A model generated the notes under the pieces. That model did no database searches. It was not told where the DNA came from and saw nothing but the letters and a program-made list of their open reading frames with translations. From positions 1 to 64,000 of the forward strand of contig CANQXK010000010.1 of NCBI GenBank assembly GCA_947627715.1: a stretch of 64,000 nt of DNA. Reading direction: 5' to 3'. Positions 8,749-17,851 of the stretch are shown one piece after another (the first letter of the stretch is position 1; each line of letters begins with the position of its first letter). Source of the stretch: an uncultured Oscillospiraceae bacterium. Lineage in GTDB: Bacteria; Bacillota; Clostridia; Oscillospirales; Oscillospiraceae. A program made the position numbers and the translations under genes.

Positions 8749-8784
8749 CCTCACGCGGCGCGCAAACAGGCGCGCCGCGTGAGG
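8749..8784. terminator. Perfect 15-bp stem-loop, terminator-like
   Basis: CCTCACGCGGCGCGC (8749-8763) pairs without mismatch with 8770-8784 around a 6-nt loop. The T tract after it is poor (ATATTTCCCCTT), so termination strength is uncertain. It sits just upstream of the DUF1292 promoter. Confidence 0.55.
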
Positions 8785-8797
8785 CGCATATTTCCCC

Positions 8798-8826
8798 TTG
8801 ATTTCCGGGCGGCGATGCGCTATAAT
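8798..8826 (+). promoter_or_regulatory. Promoter of the DUF1292 gene
   Basis: TTGATT (8798-8803), a 17-bp spacer and a perfect TATAAT (8821-8826), 38 bp upstream of the ATG at 8864. Confidence 0.75.
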
Positions 8827-8863
8827 GGAGGCAACGAAGGGGAAAGATAAAGGAGCCACGGCA

Positions 8864-9151
8864 ATGAGCGACGGTTACAGCGGCAACATCATCTCCATCA
8901 CCGACGAGGACGGGAACAGCTACGAGCTGGAGCACCTGGACACCATCGAGATGGACGGGGTCTTTTACCTCGCCTTTCTCCCGGTGAACAACGGCAAGGG
9001 GGACGAGGACCTGGGGATGGTCATTATGAAGACCGAGACCGGCGAGGACGGGGAGGATTACCTGGTCGTCCCCACGGACGCAGAGATCGACAGGGCTTAC
9101 GACCTTTTCATGGAGGAGCTTTTCTCCGACGACGAGGAGGACGGGGAGTGA
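8864..9151 (+). CDS. DUF1292 family protein (YrzB-like)
   Basis: 95 very acidic residues. The beta-rich core NIISITDEDGNSYELEHLDTIEMDGVFYLAFLPV followed by IMKTETGEDGEDYLVVPTD is typical of DUF1292, a small cytosolic Firmicute family with no assigned activity. ATG 8864 is chosen over an in-frame codon at 8798 because AAAGGAG lies 8 bases before it and the promoter lies between the two. No partner genes adjoin it here. Confidence 0.85.
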   Translation: MSDGYSGNIISITDEDGNSYELEHLDTIEMDGVFYLAFLPVNNGKGDEDLGMVIMKTETGEDGEDYLVVPTDAEIDRAYDLFMEELFSDDEEDGE

Positions 9152-9188
9152 CCCTTTCCGCCTATGCGGAATAAAATATAAAATAGAG

Positions 9189-9376
9189 TGCGCTGCGAAG
9201 CGAGGGGCGGGTCTGTTTAAACCCACATCTCTTATAAGGGATGCCACCCTCTGGCGTCGGTTGGCAGGCCTCCCGGTTGCCGTTTGCGACTGGAAGTTGG
9301 AAGCCATAATGTCGTCAGGGAGCAACCCACCTGCATATGTTGTGCAGGTTATAAATGGGCCCGCCCCCCGCTTCAC
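9189..9376 (+). ncRNA. Candidate structured small RNA, possibly 6S-like
   Basis: The 312-bp gap between the DUF1292 gene and folA has no gene but looks like an RNA unit: an AT-rich -10 (TATAAA 9177-9182), a long closing stem of 15 pairs with one mismatch (9197-9211 with 9360-9374), inner hairpins GATGCCA/TGGCGTC (9240-9258) and ACCTGCA/TGCAGGT (9329-9349), then a perfect 16-bp terminator stem. About 185 nt with a GC-rich terminal stem fits the size and outline of 6S RNA, but several internal hairpins do not form one simple rod, and I do not recognise the primary sequence. SRP RNA, RNase P RNA and tmRNA signatures are absent. Confidence 0.5.
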
Positions 9377-9380
9377 AGAG

Positions 9381-9417
9381 AAAGGCGGACAGGGACCGTT
9401 TGTCCCTGTCCGCCTTT
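9381..9417. terminator. Perfect 16-bp terminator stem
   Basis: AAAGGCGGACAGGGAC (9381-9396) pairs with 9402-9417 around a 5-nt loop; the stem ends in CCTTT on both strands. It separates the candidate RNA from the convergent folA. Confidence 0.7.
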
Positions 9418-9463
9418 CAATCTGTCGAAAAAGCCGCAACGCTTTCCGGCCATTTTTAACAAA

Positions 9464-9961
9464 TCAGTCCCGCCTCTCCCAGGTCTGAAAGGCGTAGCGC
9501 AGCCCGGCGGACTCCCGCTCCTCGCCGGGATCGGCAAGTCGCCAGCCGGGGAGGCTGTCCAGGGGCGGGAAAAAGGCGTCGTTCCCGGCGCGGGCCAGGA
9601 TCCTTGTGACGTGCGCCCGGCGGCAGTACGGGAGGAACGCCCTGTAGACGCTCTCGCCGCCGATAACGAAGACCTCCGGGTCATCCTCGCACAGCGCCAG
9701 CGCCTCCTCCACGCTGTGGGCCGTCTCCCCGCCCTCCACGGCAAAGGCCGGGTCGCGGGTCAGGACGATGTTGCGCCGGTTTTTCAGCGGCCTTCCGCCG
9801 GGGAAGTCAAGGAGCGTCCTGCGCCCCACGATCACCGTGCCGCGGCCCGTGACCTCCCGGAAATGGCGGCGGTCCTCCGGGATCACCAGGGTCTGGGTGC
9901 CGTTGAGGCCGATGCCCCAGTCCAAATCGGCGGCCACCACGATCTCAAGGTCGTCTCTCAT
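9464..9961 (-). CDS. folA: Dihydrofolate reductase
   Basis: NADPH-dependent reduction of dihydrofolate to tetrahydrofolate, needed because the upstream ThyA oxidises the cofactor. Family marks: VVAADLDWGIGLNG, the TVIVGRRTLLDFPGG cofactor segment, the NIVLTRD strand and VFVIGGESVYRAFLP. 165 residues, standard length. ATG 9961 overlaps the thyA stop as ATGA, so the two are translationally coupled. Some substrate-loop residues differ from the E. coli enzyme (WGIGLNG rather than GIGKDG-like), which is within the normal range of clostridial DHFRs. Confidence 0.93.
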   Translation of the reverse strand: MRDDLEIVVAADLDWGIGLNGTQTLVIPEDRRHFREVTGRGTVIVGRRTLLDFPGGRPLKNRRNIVLTRDPAFAVEGGETAHSVEEALALCEDDPEVFVIGGESVYRAFLPYCRRAHVTRILARAGNDAFFPPLDSLPGWRLADPGEERESAGLRYAFQTWERRD

Positions 9962-10788
9962 ATGGCCACCGGGATCTTCTCATCGAACTCGTTGTACTCG
10001 TACCCCTCCAGGCGGAAGCTGTCGCGGGTGAAGGCGTAGAAGTCGGTGACGGATTTGTCGATAACGAATTGCGGGGCGGGCTTGGGTTCCCGCGTCAAAA
10101 GCTTCTTCACCAGCGCCACGTGCCTGTCGTATATGTGGGCGTCCGCGATGACGTGGACCAGCTCCCCGGCCTCCAGCCCGGAGACCTGGGCAATCATATG
10201 GACCAGCACCGCGTACTGGACCACATTCCAGTTGGAGGCGGTGAGCATATCCTGGGACCGCTGGTTGAGGATGGCGTTGAGCTTCCTGCCGGAGACGTTG
10301 AAGGTCATGGAGTAGGCGCAGGGGTAGAGGCCCATCTCGTGGAGGTCGGCGTGGTTGTAGATGTTGGTCATGATGCGGCGGCTGGCCGGGTCGTGCTTCA
10401 GGTCGTAGAGCACCTTGTCCACCTGGTCAAACTCCCCCTCCGGGTACTGGTGCTTCAGCCCCAACTGGTAGCCGTAGGCCTTGCCGATGGACCCCGTCTC
10501 GTCCGCCCAGCTATCCCAGATATGGCCCCGCAGGTCCTTGATGTTGTTGGATTTTTTCTGCCAGATCCACAAAAGCTCGTCCACGGCGCTCTTCCAGTAG
10601 GTGCGGCGGAGCGTCATGATGGGGAACTCCTTTGACAGGTCGTAGCGGTTGACGATCCCGAATTTCTTGATCGTGTGGGCCGGAGAGCCGTCCGGCCACT
10701 TCGGCCTTACGTTCAGATTCGTGTCCCATACGCCGGTGCTGAGGATGTCCCGGCAATTTGAAATAAATATGCTGTCGGCCCTGCTCAT
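9958..10788 (-). CDS. thyA: Thymidylate synthase
   Basis: Converts dUMP and methylene-tetrahydrofolate to dTMP and dihydrofolate. The catalytic cysteine lies in LYPCAYSMTFNV, followed by LNQRSQDMLTASNWNVVQYAVL and the dUMP-binding HVIADAHIYDRH. This PCAY form (instead of PCH) is the variant I know from clostridial ThyA. About 276 residues from ATG 10788, which follows GGGGACGGAAAAAG; an in-frame ATG at 10827 overlaps the promoter and is rejected. Together with dCMP deaminase at 17.2 kb it provides the cell with dTMP. Confidence 0.95.
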   Translation of the reverse strand: MSRADSIFISNCRDILSTGVWDTNLNVRPKWPDGSPAHTIKKFGIVNRYDLSKEFPIMTLRRTYWKSAVDELLWIWQKKSNNIKDLRGHIWDSWADETGSIGKAYGYQLGLKHQYPEGEFDQVDKVLYDLKHDPASRRIMTNIYNHADLHEMGLYPCAYSMTFNVSGRKLNAILNQRSQDMLTASNWNVVQYAVLVHMIAQVSGLEAGELVHVIADAHIYDRHVALVKKLLTREPKPAPQFVIDKSVTDFYAFTRDSFRLEGYEYNEFDEKIPVAI

Positions 10789-10815
10789 CTTTTTCCGTCC
10801 CCTTTGCAAAACTGT

Positions 10816-10855
10816 TTGACAAATCAATTATAATAGTGTATCTTAATATTTGCAA
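10816..10855. promoter_or_regulatory. Overlapping divergent promoters of thyA and tRNA-Ser
   Basis: Minus strand: TTGCAA (10855-10850), 17 bp, TATAAT (10832-10827) drives thyA-folA. Plus strand: TTGACA (10816-10821), 17 bp, TATCTT (10839-10844) drives the tRNA. The two promoters interlock, so polymerase at one should exclude the other. Confidence 0.65.
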
Positions 10856-10891
10856 CAAAAATCTCCGCATTTATTGCGGATGGTCCCCCGT

Positions 10892-10983
10892 GGAGAGATA
10901 CCCAAGTGGTCGAAGGGTCCGCACTCGAAATGCGGTAGCCGGCTCAACACCGGGCAAGGGTTCGAATCCCTTTCTCTCCGCCA
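10892..10983 (+). tRNA. tRNA-Ser (CGA anticodon), CCA encoded
   Basis: Acceptor GGAGAGA (10892-10898) pairs with TCTCTCC (10973-10979); discriminator G and CCA follow at 10980-10983. Anticodon stem CCGCA/TGCGG encloses the loop CTCGAAA with anticodon CGA at 10926-10928, which reads UCG. The long variable arm (AGCCGGCTCAACACCGGGC) is that of a class II serine tRNA, and the T-loop reads GGTTCGAATCC. Confidence 0.97.
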
Positions 10984-11018
10984 AAAAGAATGACCGCCGA
11001 CAGGCGGTCATTCTTTTT
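10983..11018 (+). terminator. Intrinsic terminator of tRNA-Ser
   Basis: AAAAAGAATGACCGCC (from 10983) pairs with GGCGGTCATTCTTTTT around the tetraloop GACA and ends in a T run directly after the tRNA. A second GC-rich dyad (11037-11072) without a T tract follows it. Confidence 0.9.
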
Positions 11019-11115
11019 AGCGGAGAACCTTTTTTACGTGAGGGGGGGACCCTGATGGTCCCCCCCCTCACGGTCCCCCTCCTTCCGAAAGCACGGGAAG
11101 GAAAGCGGGCGAGAT

Positions 11116-12759
11116 TCAGGGCAGGGCCGGGCCCAGGCTCAGCGCCTTTGCCATTTCGGCCGCCCGCTCCGGGTAGAACACCTCCACCCGGTAGGCGTAC
11201 AGCAAAACCGCGCCCACCACGGCGGCGGCCGAAAGCGTTTCCACGGCGAAGCTCAGCCACTCCCGGCGTCTCCTCCCGCCCGCGCCGCACCAAAGCCCCA
11301 CGGCCATAAAGCACCCGGTCCCCATGAGGAACGCCACGTCCATGTGATACCGCTCCAGAAAATACGGGGTCCACATCATATCCACGGCGGTGATGACAAG
11401 GACGGTCACGGACAGGGCCAGCGTCAGGGCCAGGACATTCCGGCGGCGGGCGTTCCGCCACGCGGAGGGGGCCAGGGCCGCCGCGCCCAGAAACAGCAGG
11501 GGGAAATTGAGGAAGATGCCGCCCGGCGAGAGGTAGGGGAACGCCCCCTGGGTATACACCGCGCCGAAGAAGCTCTCCGCCGTCCCCTCCGCCACCCGCC
11601 TCAGTGTCGCCGGGTCCAGCGAGAGCCTGTAGCCCGACTGGTCGGCCACCGTGAGCTGGTACGCCTGTCCGAACTCAAAGGGGTCGTCAAAGCGGATGAA
11701 GTTATACCACATCAGGGCCGCCGCCACGGCGGCATAGGGCAGGGCCGCCAGCGCCAGCTTCCCCAGGAGCTTCCAGGAGAATTTCCGCTGGCGGAGGAAG
11801 GCGGCCAGCATCGGGAGGACCAGGAGGTTCGCAAGGGCGATGGACGGCCTGCACCCGAAGGTCAGCGCCCCCAGGAGCGCCCCGGCGGCGGCCAGCACGA
11901 TCTGCCGGTTCTCCCTCCCCTCGCCCCACACCGCCCGGACGAAGAAATACAGGCTCCAGATCTCCAGCGCCAACGCGGCGGTGATGGCGGTGCAGTAGAG
12001 CGCTGGCTCCGCCGCGCCGTACCACAGGCCGATGGCCGAGGCCGCCGTCGCCAGCGCCACGTAGACGCTGAACGGGAGCTTCCCGAAAAAGAGCCGCGCC
12101 AGCAGGTGAAAGAGCGCGAAGATGCCGGCGGCGGCCAGGGCGGTGAAGAGCTGCGTGGCCTGATAGGCGTTCAGCGTCTCCCCGGTGATCAGCCTGTAGG
12201 GGATGAAGGCCAAAAACTCCGGGACCACTCCGAAATACATATAATAGTGGCCCTCATAGTAGGCGTGGTCCCAGTGAAAGCTGACCCCGGAGGCCTTCCT
12301 CTCCGCCGGGTCGTAGGGATTGTTCAGCCGCTCCAGCTCCTTCTCGTCGCCGTAGGCGAACTCCACGCGCCCGTCCAGGATGGCCTCCGCCATCAGCTCG
12401 TACTGGTTCCTGTGGTTCGGCTCCTCCCCGTTCCAGATGGGCAGCTCCCCCATCGGCAGGACGCACGCGGCTATGACCGCCGACGCCGCCAGCACCGCGC
12501 AGAGGGTCTTTCCGGGGGTGTTCCCCTCCACGCGGGGGCGGTGGAGTGCGGAGCCGGGGCGGAAGGCAAAGAGCAGCCCGGCGGCCCCCCAGAGATAGAG
12601 CGCCCCATAGCCTCTACGCAGCGAGAACACCGTGACGGACAGCGTCGCCGCGCCGGCAAGCCACGCAAGCCAAAACCACAGGGCCAATCGGCGGTCACCG
12701 CGCCCCCGGTCCGGCCTTCCCACGGCCCCGTCCCCGTTTCTCCTGTCCCTTTGCTCCAT
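11116..12759 (-). CDS. Multi-pass membrane protein, GT-C glycosyltransferase-like
   Basis: 547 residues with about ten to twelve hydrophobic helices. The large extracytoplasmic segment after the second helix (NGEEPNHRNQYELMAEAI, NNPYDPAERK, HWDHAYYEGHYYMYFGVVPE) fits GT-C-fold sugar transferases that use lipid-linked donors and have acidic residues in the first outer loop. I cannot name donor or acceptor. ATG 12759 is chosen because the longer frame upstream is Arg/Gly-rich noise. It ends a minus-strand run (dCMP deaminase, XRE, lepA, GH2, this gene). The GH2 neighbour suggests glycan handling. Confidence 0.6.
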   Translation of the reverse strand: MEQRDRRNGDGAVGRPDRGRGDRRLALWFWLAWLAGAATLSVTVFSLRRGYGALYLWGAAGLLFAFRPGSALHRPRVEGNTPGKTLCAVLAASAVIAACVLPMGELPIWNGEEPNHRNQYELMAEAILDGRVEFAYGDEKELERLNNPYDPAERKASGVSFHWDHAYYEGHYYMYFGVVPEFLAFIPYRLITGETLNAYQATQLFTALAAAGIFALFHLLARLFFGKLPFSVYVALATAASAIGLWYGAAEPALYCTAITAALALEIWSLYFFVRAVWGEGRENRQIVLAAAGALLGALTFGCRPSIALANLLVLPMLAAFLRQRKFSWKLLGKLALAALPYAAVAAALMWYNFIRFDDPFEFGQAYQLTVADQSGYRLSLDPATLRRVAEGTAESFFGAVYTQGAFPYLSPGGIFLNFPLLFLGAAALAPSAWRNARRRNVLALTLALSVTVLVITAVDMMWTPYFLERYHMDVAFLMGTGCFMAVGLWCGAGGRRRREWLSFAVETLSAAAVVGAVLLYAYRVEVFYPERAAEMAKALSLGPALP

Positions 12760-12851
12760 GGCCCTGTCCGTGTCCTTTCCGCCGCCCCTTCGGCGCGGCC
12801 TCCCCCCTGATTTGACAAGCCGGGGGCGGGCGCAGCCGCGCCCGCCCGGTT

Positions 12852-15110
12852 TTACTGTCTGTGGATTTTCGTAAGCTCCGCGTTCACGACCTGCAAAAAG
12901 CCCTCCGGCAGGCGGTCCCCGATCTGCTCCGGGGACTTGCCGCACAGCTGTTTCCAGCTCCCTTCGCCGGGGATGAGGTCAAAATTCGTGGCCAGCCTCA
13001 TGTATTTTCTCACCACGGCGAAGGCCTCCGGGCTTTGGGCCAGCGTCTCAAACGTGTCCCGGACGGAATACGTCCCCTCCGGGAAAGAAAGCTCCCTTGA
13101 AAGCCCGCTGTCCGCCAGGTTTTCAAACCAGTTGCCGGTGAATTTCGCCCGCTCCCTGGCGTCGGGCAGGGTGTAGATCGCCGGCTCCGCCTCCACCCGC
13201 TCCAGCGTCGTGGAGTCGGAGGCGTGGGGCGTGCGGACGGTGATCCAGTTCTGGCCGGGGCAGAGCGTCACGGCGTGTTCAAAGACCCGCTGCCCGCTCT
13301 CCGCCTTCGGCCACCATACAAGGTCGTTGTTGACATAGAGCCGCGCCTCCGGCTCGTTGGTGTAGAATTTGATGACGGTCCTCTCCCCGGCCCGCTGGGC
13401 GTAGCGTTTTCCGCAGATGTGGACCATGGGCCGCCTGTCCCAGTACGCCTTGTAGATAAAGTAGGCGTCCTTCTTCGTCCTGCGGTCCATGGTCACAAGG
13501 CCCTTGTTGTTCCGGCCCCGGACGCCGCCCTCGTTGCGGTTGGCCGCGCCGAAGTCGAACATATTCCACACAAAGGAGCACCAAAGCCACGGCCGCTCCG
13601 TGACCGCCTTGGCCATATACTCGTGGTAGAGGGCCTGGTACTCCTCGCTGTAGTCCTTGCATACGGGGTCCGGGCCGTGGTAGGTGACGATCCCCTCACA
13701 CCCGTACTCGGAAAGGCCCAGGCACAGGTCCGGGCGGGCGGCGTGGAAGCTGTCCAGCCAGGGGCCGTTGTCCTCCGTCCTGCCGCCGTACCAGCCCATG
13801 TAGTGGTTATAGGCGATCACGTCGGGGATGTTGTGCATCACGCTGTCCCACGGCACGTTGGACAGATGCGCCACGGTGGTGAGGCGCGTGGGGTCCAAGC
13901 TTTTCACCAGGGCGTTCAGCTCCCGGAGGCGCTCAGGGATCTGGTCGTTCGTACCGCCGATGGTGATCTCGTTGGAGAGGCCCCAGAAGCAGATACAGGG
14001 GTGGTTGTAGTTCTGCGCCACCAGCTCCTTCATCTGGCTCAGGCAGTTGGCGTGGGCCGCGGGGTCCGGGTTGTAGACGGAGATAAAGGGGATCTCCGCC
14101 CACACCACAAGCCCCAGCTCGTCGCAGGCGTCATAGAAATCCTGACTGTGCTGATAGTGCGCCAGGCGCACCGCGTTGGCCCCCAGCTCCCGGATGAGCC
14201 GCGCGTCCTCCCGGTGGTCCTCCCGGCTCAGGGCGTTGCCCTGATAGAGCCTGTCCTGGTGGCGGGAGACGCCCCGCAGGGGCGTGGGAACGCCGTTGAG
14301 CAGGAAGCCCCGCTCCGGGTCGCAGGAGAAGGAGCGCACCCCGGCGCGGACCGTCACCTCGTCCACCGCCTCGTTCCGCCGCTGGAGGGTGGCGGTGACG
14401 GTGTAGAGGTTCGGCGTATCCGGACTCCACAGCAGGGCGTCCGGCACGAAAAGCTCCGCCGCCGCGCTGTCTGCGGGCCGCGTCCCGGCGGCCGCCTCCC
14501 GGCCCTCCGGGTCCCTGACGCTGTAGAGCACCGTGTAGTCCGGCCCGGCGTTTTGGACGGCGCTCTCGATCTGAAAGACCGCCCCGTCCTCCACCTCCCT
14601 GGGCGTCACCCGAACGCCGGGGCCGCCGAAGCCGTCCAGGTCGAAGTGGGTCTCCGGCACGCTTATGAGATTCACCCCCCGGTAAAGCCCGCCGTAGAAG
14701 GTGAAATCCGCCGTCTGGGGGTAGACGCTGTCCTTATATTCGTTGGAGCAGTTGACCGCAAGGAGGTTGCCGCCCTCCCGGCAGAGGGCCGTTATGTCCG
14801 CCCGGAAGGCGGAGTAGCCCCCCTCGTGGGACGCGGCCTGACGCCCGTTCACATACACCGCGGCCTGTTGGCCGGCGGCCAGGATCTCCACATAGACCCT
14901 CCCGCCGCCCAGGGGCTGACGCGGCGTCTCAAAGCGCCTGACGTACCAGCAGCTCCCCCTGAAATAGCCGTCCCCGCGCCCGTCGTGGCCGTCCACGGCG
15001 TTCCAGGTGTGGGGAAGGCTGACCCTCTCCCAGTCCTCCGGCAGGCTGTCCGGCAGACTGCCGTTTTTCGTAAAGCGCCACCCATCGTTGAGGCTTATGG
15101 TCTTTCGCAC
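12852..15110 (-). CDS. Glycoside hydrolase family 2 protein (beta-galactosidase/beta-glucuronidase type)
   Basis: 752 residues with no signal peptide, so it acts in the cytoplasm on imported oligosaccharides. Order: sugar-binding jelly-roll domain (about 1-160), immunoglobulin-like domain (170-265), TIM barrel (270-560), then a C-terminal beta-domain. The acid/base glutamate is E381 in CFWGLSNEI, the nucleophile E468 in GLSEYGCEG; the barrel opens with FLLNGVPTPLRGVSRHQD. Substrate could be a beta-galactoside, a glucuronide or another beta-glycan; the galK-galE-galT operon at 25.8 kb would process released galactose. It starts 12 bases after lepA and was probably added to that operon. Confidence 0.85.
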   Translation of the reverse strand: MRKTISLNDGWRFTKNGSLPDSLPEDWERVSLPHTWNAVDGHDGRGDGYFRGSCWYVRRFETPRQPLGGGRVYVEILAAGQQAAVYVNGRQAASHEGGYSAFRADITALCREGGNLLAVNCSNEYKDSVYPQTADFTFYGGLYRGVNLISVPETHFDLDGFGGPGVRVTPREVEDGAVFQIESAVQNAGPDYTVLYSVRDPEGREAAAGTRPADSAAAELFVPDALLWSPDTPNLYTVTATLQRRNEAVDEVTVRAGVRSFSCDPERGFLLNGVPTPLRGVSRHQDRLYQGNALSREDHREDARLIRELGANAVRLAHYQHSQDFYDACDELGLVVWAEIPFISVYNPDPAAHANCLSQMKELVAQNYNHPCICFWGLSNEITIGGTNDQIPERLRELNALVKSLDPTRLTTVAHLSNVPWDSVMHNIPDVIAYNHYMGWYGGRTEDNGPWLDSFHAARPDLCLGLSEYGCEGIVTYHGPDPVCKDYSEEYQALYHEYMAKAVTERPWLWCSFVWNMFDFGAANRNEGGVRGRNNKGLVTMDRRTKKDAYFIYKAYWDRRPMVHICGKRYAQRAGERTVIKFYTNEPEARLYVNNDLVWWPKAESGQRVFEHAVTLCPGQNWITVRTPHASDSTTLERVEAEPAIYTLPDARERAKFTGNWFENLADSGLSRELSFPEGTYSVRDTFETLAQSPEAFAVVRKYMRLATNFDLIPGEGSWKQLCGKSPEQIGDRLPEGFLQVVNAELTKIHRQ

Positions 15111-15122
15111 GGAAGAAACCTC

Positions 15123-16928
15123 CTACTCGTCCAGCTTGAGGACGGCCATAAAGGCCTCCGTGGGGATCTGGACCGTGCCGAGCTGACGCATTTTCTTTTT
15201 GCCTTCCTTCTGCTTCTCCAGGAGCTTCTTCTTGCGGGTGATGTCGCCGCCGTAGCACTTGGCCAGCACGTCCTTGCGCAGGGCCTTCACCGTCTCGCGG
15301 GCGATGATCTTCCCGCCGATGGCCGCCTGGACCGGCACCTCGAAGAGCTGCCGGGGGATGTTGTCCCTAAGCTTTTCGCACAGCTTCCTGGCCCTGGGGT
15401 ACGCCTTCTCCCGGTGGGCAATGAAGGAAAGGGCGTCCACCTGCTCGCCGTTTAGAAGCACGTCCACCTTCACAAGGTCGGAGGGGCGGTACTCCGCAAG
15501 CTCGTAGTCCAGCGAGGCGTAGCCCCGCGTCCTGGCCTTCAGCGTGTCAAAAAAGTCGTAGATGATCTCCCCCAGGGGCATAAAATAGCGCAGCTCCGCC
15601 AGGTTCGTGTCCAGATACTGCATATCCCGGTATTCGCCCCGCCGCTCCTGGCACATGGGCATGATGTTGCCCACGAACTCCGGCGGCGTGATGATGGAGG
15701 CGGCCACGAACGGCTCCTTTGTCTCCAAAATGGCGGAGGGGTCCGGGTAGTTGTGGGGGTTGTCCACCATCACCACCGTCCCGTCGGTCTTGGTGACCTC
15801 ATAGATGACGGAGGGCAGCGTGGTGATGAGGTCTAAGTTGAACTCCCGCTCCAGGCGCTCCTGGATGATCTCCATGTGGAGCATCCCCAGGAAGCCGCAG
15901 CGGAAGCCGAAGCCCAGCGCCGCCGAGGTCTCCGGCTCGAAGGAGAGGCTGGCGTCGTTGAGCTGCAATTTCTCCAGGGCGTCCCGGAGGTCCGGGAATT
16001 TGCTCCCGTCCTCGGTGTAGATGCCGCAGTAGACCATCTGCCGTGCCGGACGGTAGCCGGGGAGCGGATCTGCGGCGGGGCGGGCGGCCAGCGTCACGGT
16101 GTCGCCCACCTCGGTGTCCCGGACGTTCTTGATGGAGGCGGTGATGTAGCCCACCTCCCCGGCGTAAAGCCCCTCCTCCGGCCGGTAGCTCTTGGGCAGG
16201 AGGTGGCCGCACTCAATGACGTCGTACTCCGCCCCGGAGGCCATCATGCGGATGCGGTCGCCCGTGTGGAGCTGCCCGTCCACCAGCCGCACATAGACCA
16301 CCACGCCCCGGTAGGCGTCGTACTGGGAGTCGAAGATCAGCGCCTTCAGCGGCGCGTCCGGGTCGCCGGAGGGTGCGGGGATCTTGTCCACCACCGCCCG
16401 AAGGACCGCCTCCACGTTGGTCCCCAGCTTGGCGGAGATCTCCGGCGCGTCCATGGCCTCCAGGCCGATGACGTTCTCCACCTCCTCCTTCGCCTTCCTG
16501 GGGTCGGCGGCGGGGAGGTCTATCTTGTTGATCACAGGCACGATCTCCAGCTCATGCTCCAGAGCCAGGTACGTGTTGGCCAGGGTCTGGGCCTCCACGC
16601 CCTGGGCGGCGTCCACCACCAGCAGCGCCCCCTCGCAGGCGGCCAGGGACCGGGAGACCTCGTAGCCGAAGTCCACGTGTCCCGGCGTGTCGATGAGGTT
16701 GAGGACGTATGTGTTCCCGTCCTCCGCCTTGTAGTCCAGGCGTATGGCCCTGGCCTTGATGGTGATGCCGTGCTCGCGCTCCAAGTCCATGTTGTCCAAA
16801 AGCTGGTCCTCCATCTCCCGCGTGGGCACAGCGCCGGTAAGCTCGATGAGCCTGTCGGACAGCGTGGATTTCCCGTGGTCCACGTGGGCGATGATGGAAA
16901 AATTGCGGATGAGTGATTGGTCAGTCAT
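15123..16928 (-). CDS. lepA: Elongation factor 4 (LepA), ribosome back-translocase GTPase
   Basis: 601 residues, full length. G1 loop AHVDHGKST, switch [14 protein letters not shown] for guanine specificity, the EF-G-like domains, and the LepA-specific C-terminal domain ending with [19 protein letters not shown]. It acts on stalled or mis-translocated ribosomes and in initiation. It lies 20 bases after the XRE gene stop and 12 bases before the GH2 start, so it is embedded in one transcription unit with unrelated genes. Confidence 0.97.
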   Translation of the reverse strand: MTDQSLIRNFSIIAHVDHGKSTLSDRLIELTGAVPTREMEDQLLDNMDLEREHGITIKARAIRLDYKAEDGNTYVLNLIDTPGHVDFGYEVSRSLAACEGALLVVDAAQGVEAQTLANTYLALEHELEIVPVINKIDLPAADPRKAKEEVENVIGLEAMDAPEISAKLGTNVEAVLRAVVDKIPAPSGDPDAPLKALIFDSQYDAYRGVVVYVRLVDGQLHTGDRIRMMASGAEYDVIECGHLLPKSYRPEEGLYAGEVGYITASIKNVRDTEVGDTVTLAARPAADPLPGYRPARQMVYCGIYTEDGSKFPDLRDALEKLQLNDASLSFEPETSAALGFGFRCGFLGMLHMEIIQERLEREFNLDLITTLPSVIYEVTKTDGTVVMVDNPHNYPDPSAILETKEPFVAASIITPPEFVGNIMPMCQERRGEYRDMQYLDTNLAELRYFMPLGEIIYDFFDTLKARTRGYASLDYELAEYRPSDLVKVDVLLNGEQVDALSFIAHREKAYPRARKLCEKLRDNIPRQLFEVPVQAAIGGKIIARETVKALRKDVLAKCYGGDITRKKKLLEKQKEGKKKMRQLGTVQIPTEAFMAVLKLDE

Positions 16929-16947
16929 AAGTCACCTGATAATTCTG

Positions 16948-17247
16948 TTATCGTACTTCCCGGATGAGCCGGCTGGCCTCCGCGGAAAGCTCCGCCAGGC
17001 GGCTCACCAGCGTCTTGAACTCCTGATAGCCGTCGTAGGAGCGGCCCAGCATATAGTCGGCGGAGACCCCGTAATAGTCGCAGGCGCGCACCACAAAATC
17101 GAGCCGCGGTTCCCGCAGCCCGTTTTCATAGTGGCTCAAAAGCGCCTGTGAGATGCCCAGATCCGAGGCGGCCTTCCGCTGGGAAAGGCCCCGCTCGGCC
17201 CGCAGGGACATGAGGATCTGGGGGAATTTAAGCTCCACGGCGCTCAC
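16948..17247 (-). CDS. XRE-family helix-turn-helix regulator
   Basis: 99 residues. The HTH (about 10-65) reads ILMSLRAERGLSQRKAASDLGISQALLSHYENGLREP, a Cro/CI-type fold, followed by DYYGVSADYMLGR and a short C-terminal helix. Its start follows the dCMP deaminase stop directly. Target unknown; the close linkage to the deaminase and lepA suggests housekeeping use rather than phage origin. Confidence 0.9.
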   Translation of the reverse strand: MSAVELKFPQILMSLRAERGLSQRKAASDLGISQALLSHYENGLREPRLDFVVRACDYYGVSADYMLGRSYDGYQEFKTLVSRLAELSAEASRLIREVR

Positions 17248-17248
17248 C

Positions 17249-17731
17249 TTACAGCTTCATATCGACGGAGTCGTCGTTGAATATCCAGTCCCGCACGTCG
17301 GTGATGGTGTACGTCCCGTCCCCGGTGCGGCAGACCACCCGGCGGATGCCCGCGTTGATGATGAAGCGGCGGCACATGGAGCAGGGCGTGGTGTCGGTCA
17401 GGATCTCCCCGGTCTTGCCGTTGCGCCCCGCAAGGTAGAGCGTCGCGCCCATGCAGTCCCGGCGGGAGGCGGAGATAATGGCGTTCTGCTCGGCGTGGAC
17501 CGCCCGGCACAGCTCATACCGCTCCCCGGAGGGGATATTCAGCGTGTCCCGGAGGCAGTGCCCCAGGTCGGCGCAGTTTTTGCGGCCCCTGGGCGCGCCG
17601 TTGTAGCCGGTGGAGATGATCTCGTCGTCCCGGACGATGATGGCCCCGTAGTGCCGCCGCATACAGGTGGATCGCTCCGCTACGGTCTCGGCGATGTCAA
17701 GGTAATAATTTGTCTTGTCGGTCCTGTCCAT
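17249..17731 (-). CDS. dCMP deaminase (ComEB-like)
   Basis: Zinc enzyme that converts dCMP to dUMP, the substrate of ThyA. Zinc ligands and catalytic Glu lie in AVHAEQNAI and TPCSMCRRFIINAGI. An additional His/Cys-rich insert (CADLGHCLRDTLNIP) is typical of dCMP deaminases, which bind a second zinc and an allosteric dNTP. 160 residues. GGGAGGG lies upstream of ATG 17731. First gene of the minus-strand operon. Confidence 0.9.
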   Translation of the reverse strand: MDRTDKTNYYLDIAETVAERSTCMRRHYGAIIVRDDEIISTGYNGAPRGRKNCADLGHCLRDTLNIPSGERYELCRAVHAEQNAIISASRRDCMGATLYLAGRNGKTGEILTDTTPCSMCRRFIINAGIRRVVCRTGDGTYTITDVRDWIFNDDSVDMKL

Positions 17732-17769
17732 ATGATATTCCCTCCCGGTGGTTTTTTTACTTTACGCCC

Positions 17770-17798
17770 ATTATAACAAAATGTATAGGAAGGTGCAA
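17770..17798 (-). promoter_or_regulatory. Promoter of the dCMP deaminase-XRE-lepA operon
   Basis: Minus strand TTGCAC (17798-17793), 17 bp, TATAAT (17775-17770), about 40 bp before ATG 17731. Confidence 0.7.
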
Positions 17799-17851
17799 GC
17801 ATTATTTAAGGCCCCTTTTGGCCGCGAAAATCGGTTTTCACAAAGTTTTTG

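Noticed and set aside
11037-11072. GC-rich dyad as terminator of the glycosyltransferase-like gene
   Set aside because: On the minus strand it is followed by A rather than T residues, so intrinsic termination is unlikely; left as an unexplained palindrome.
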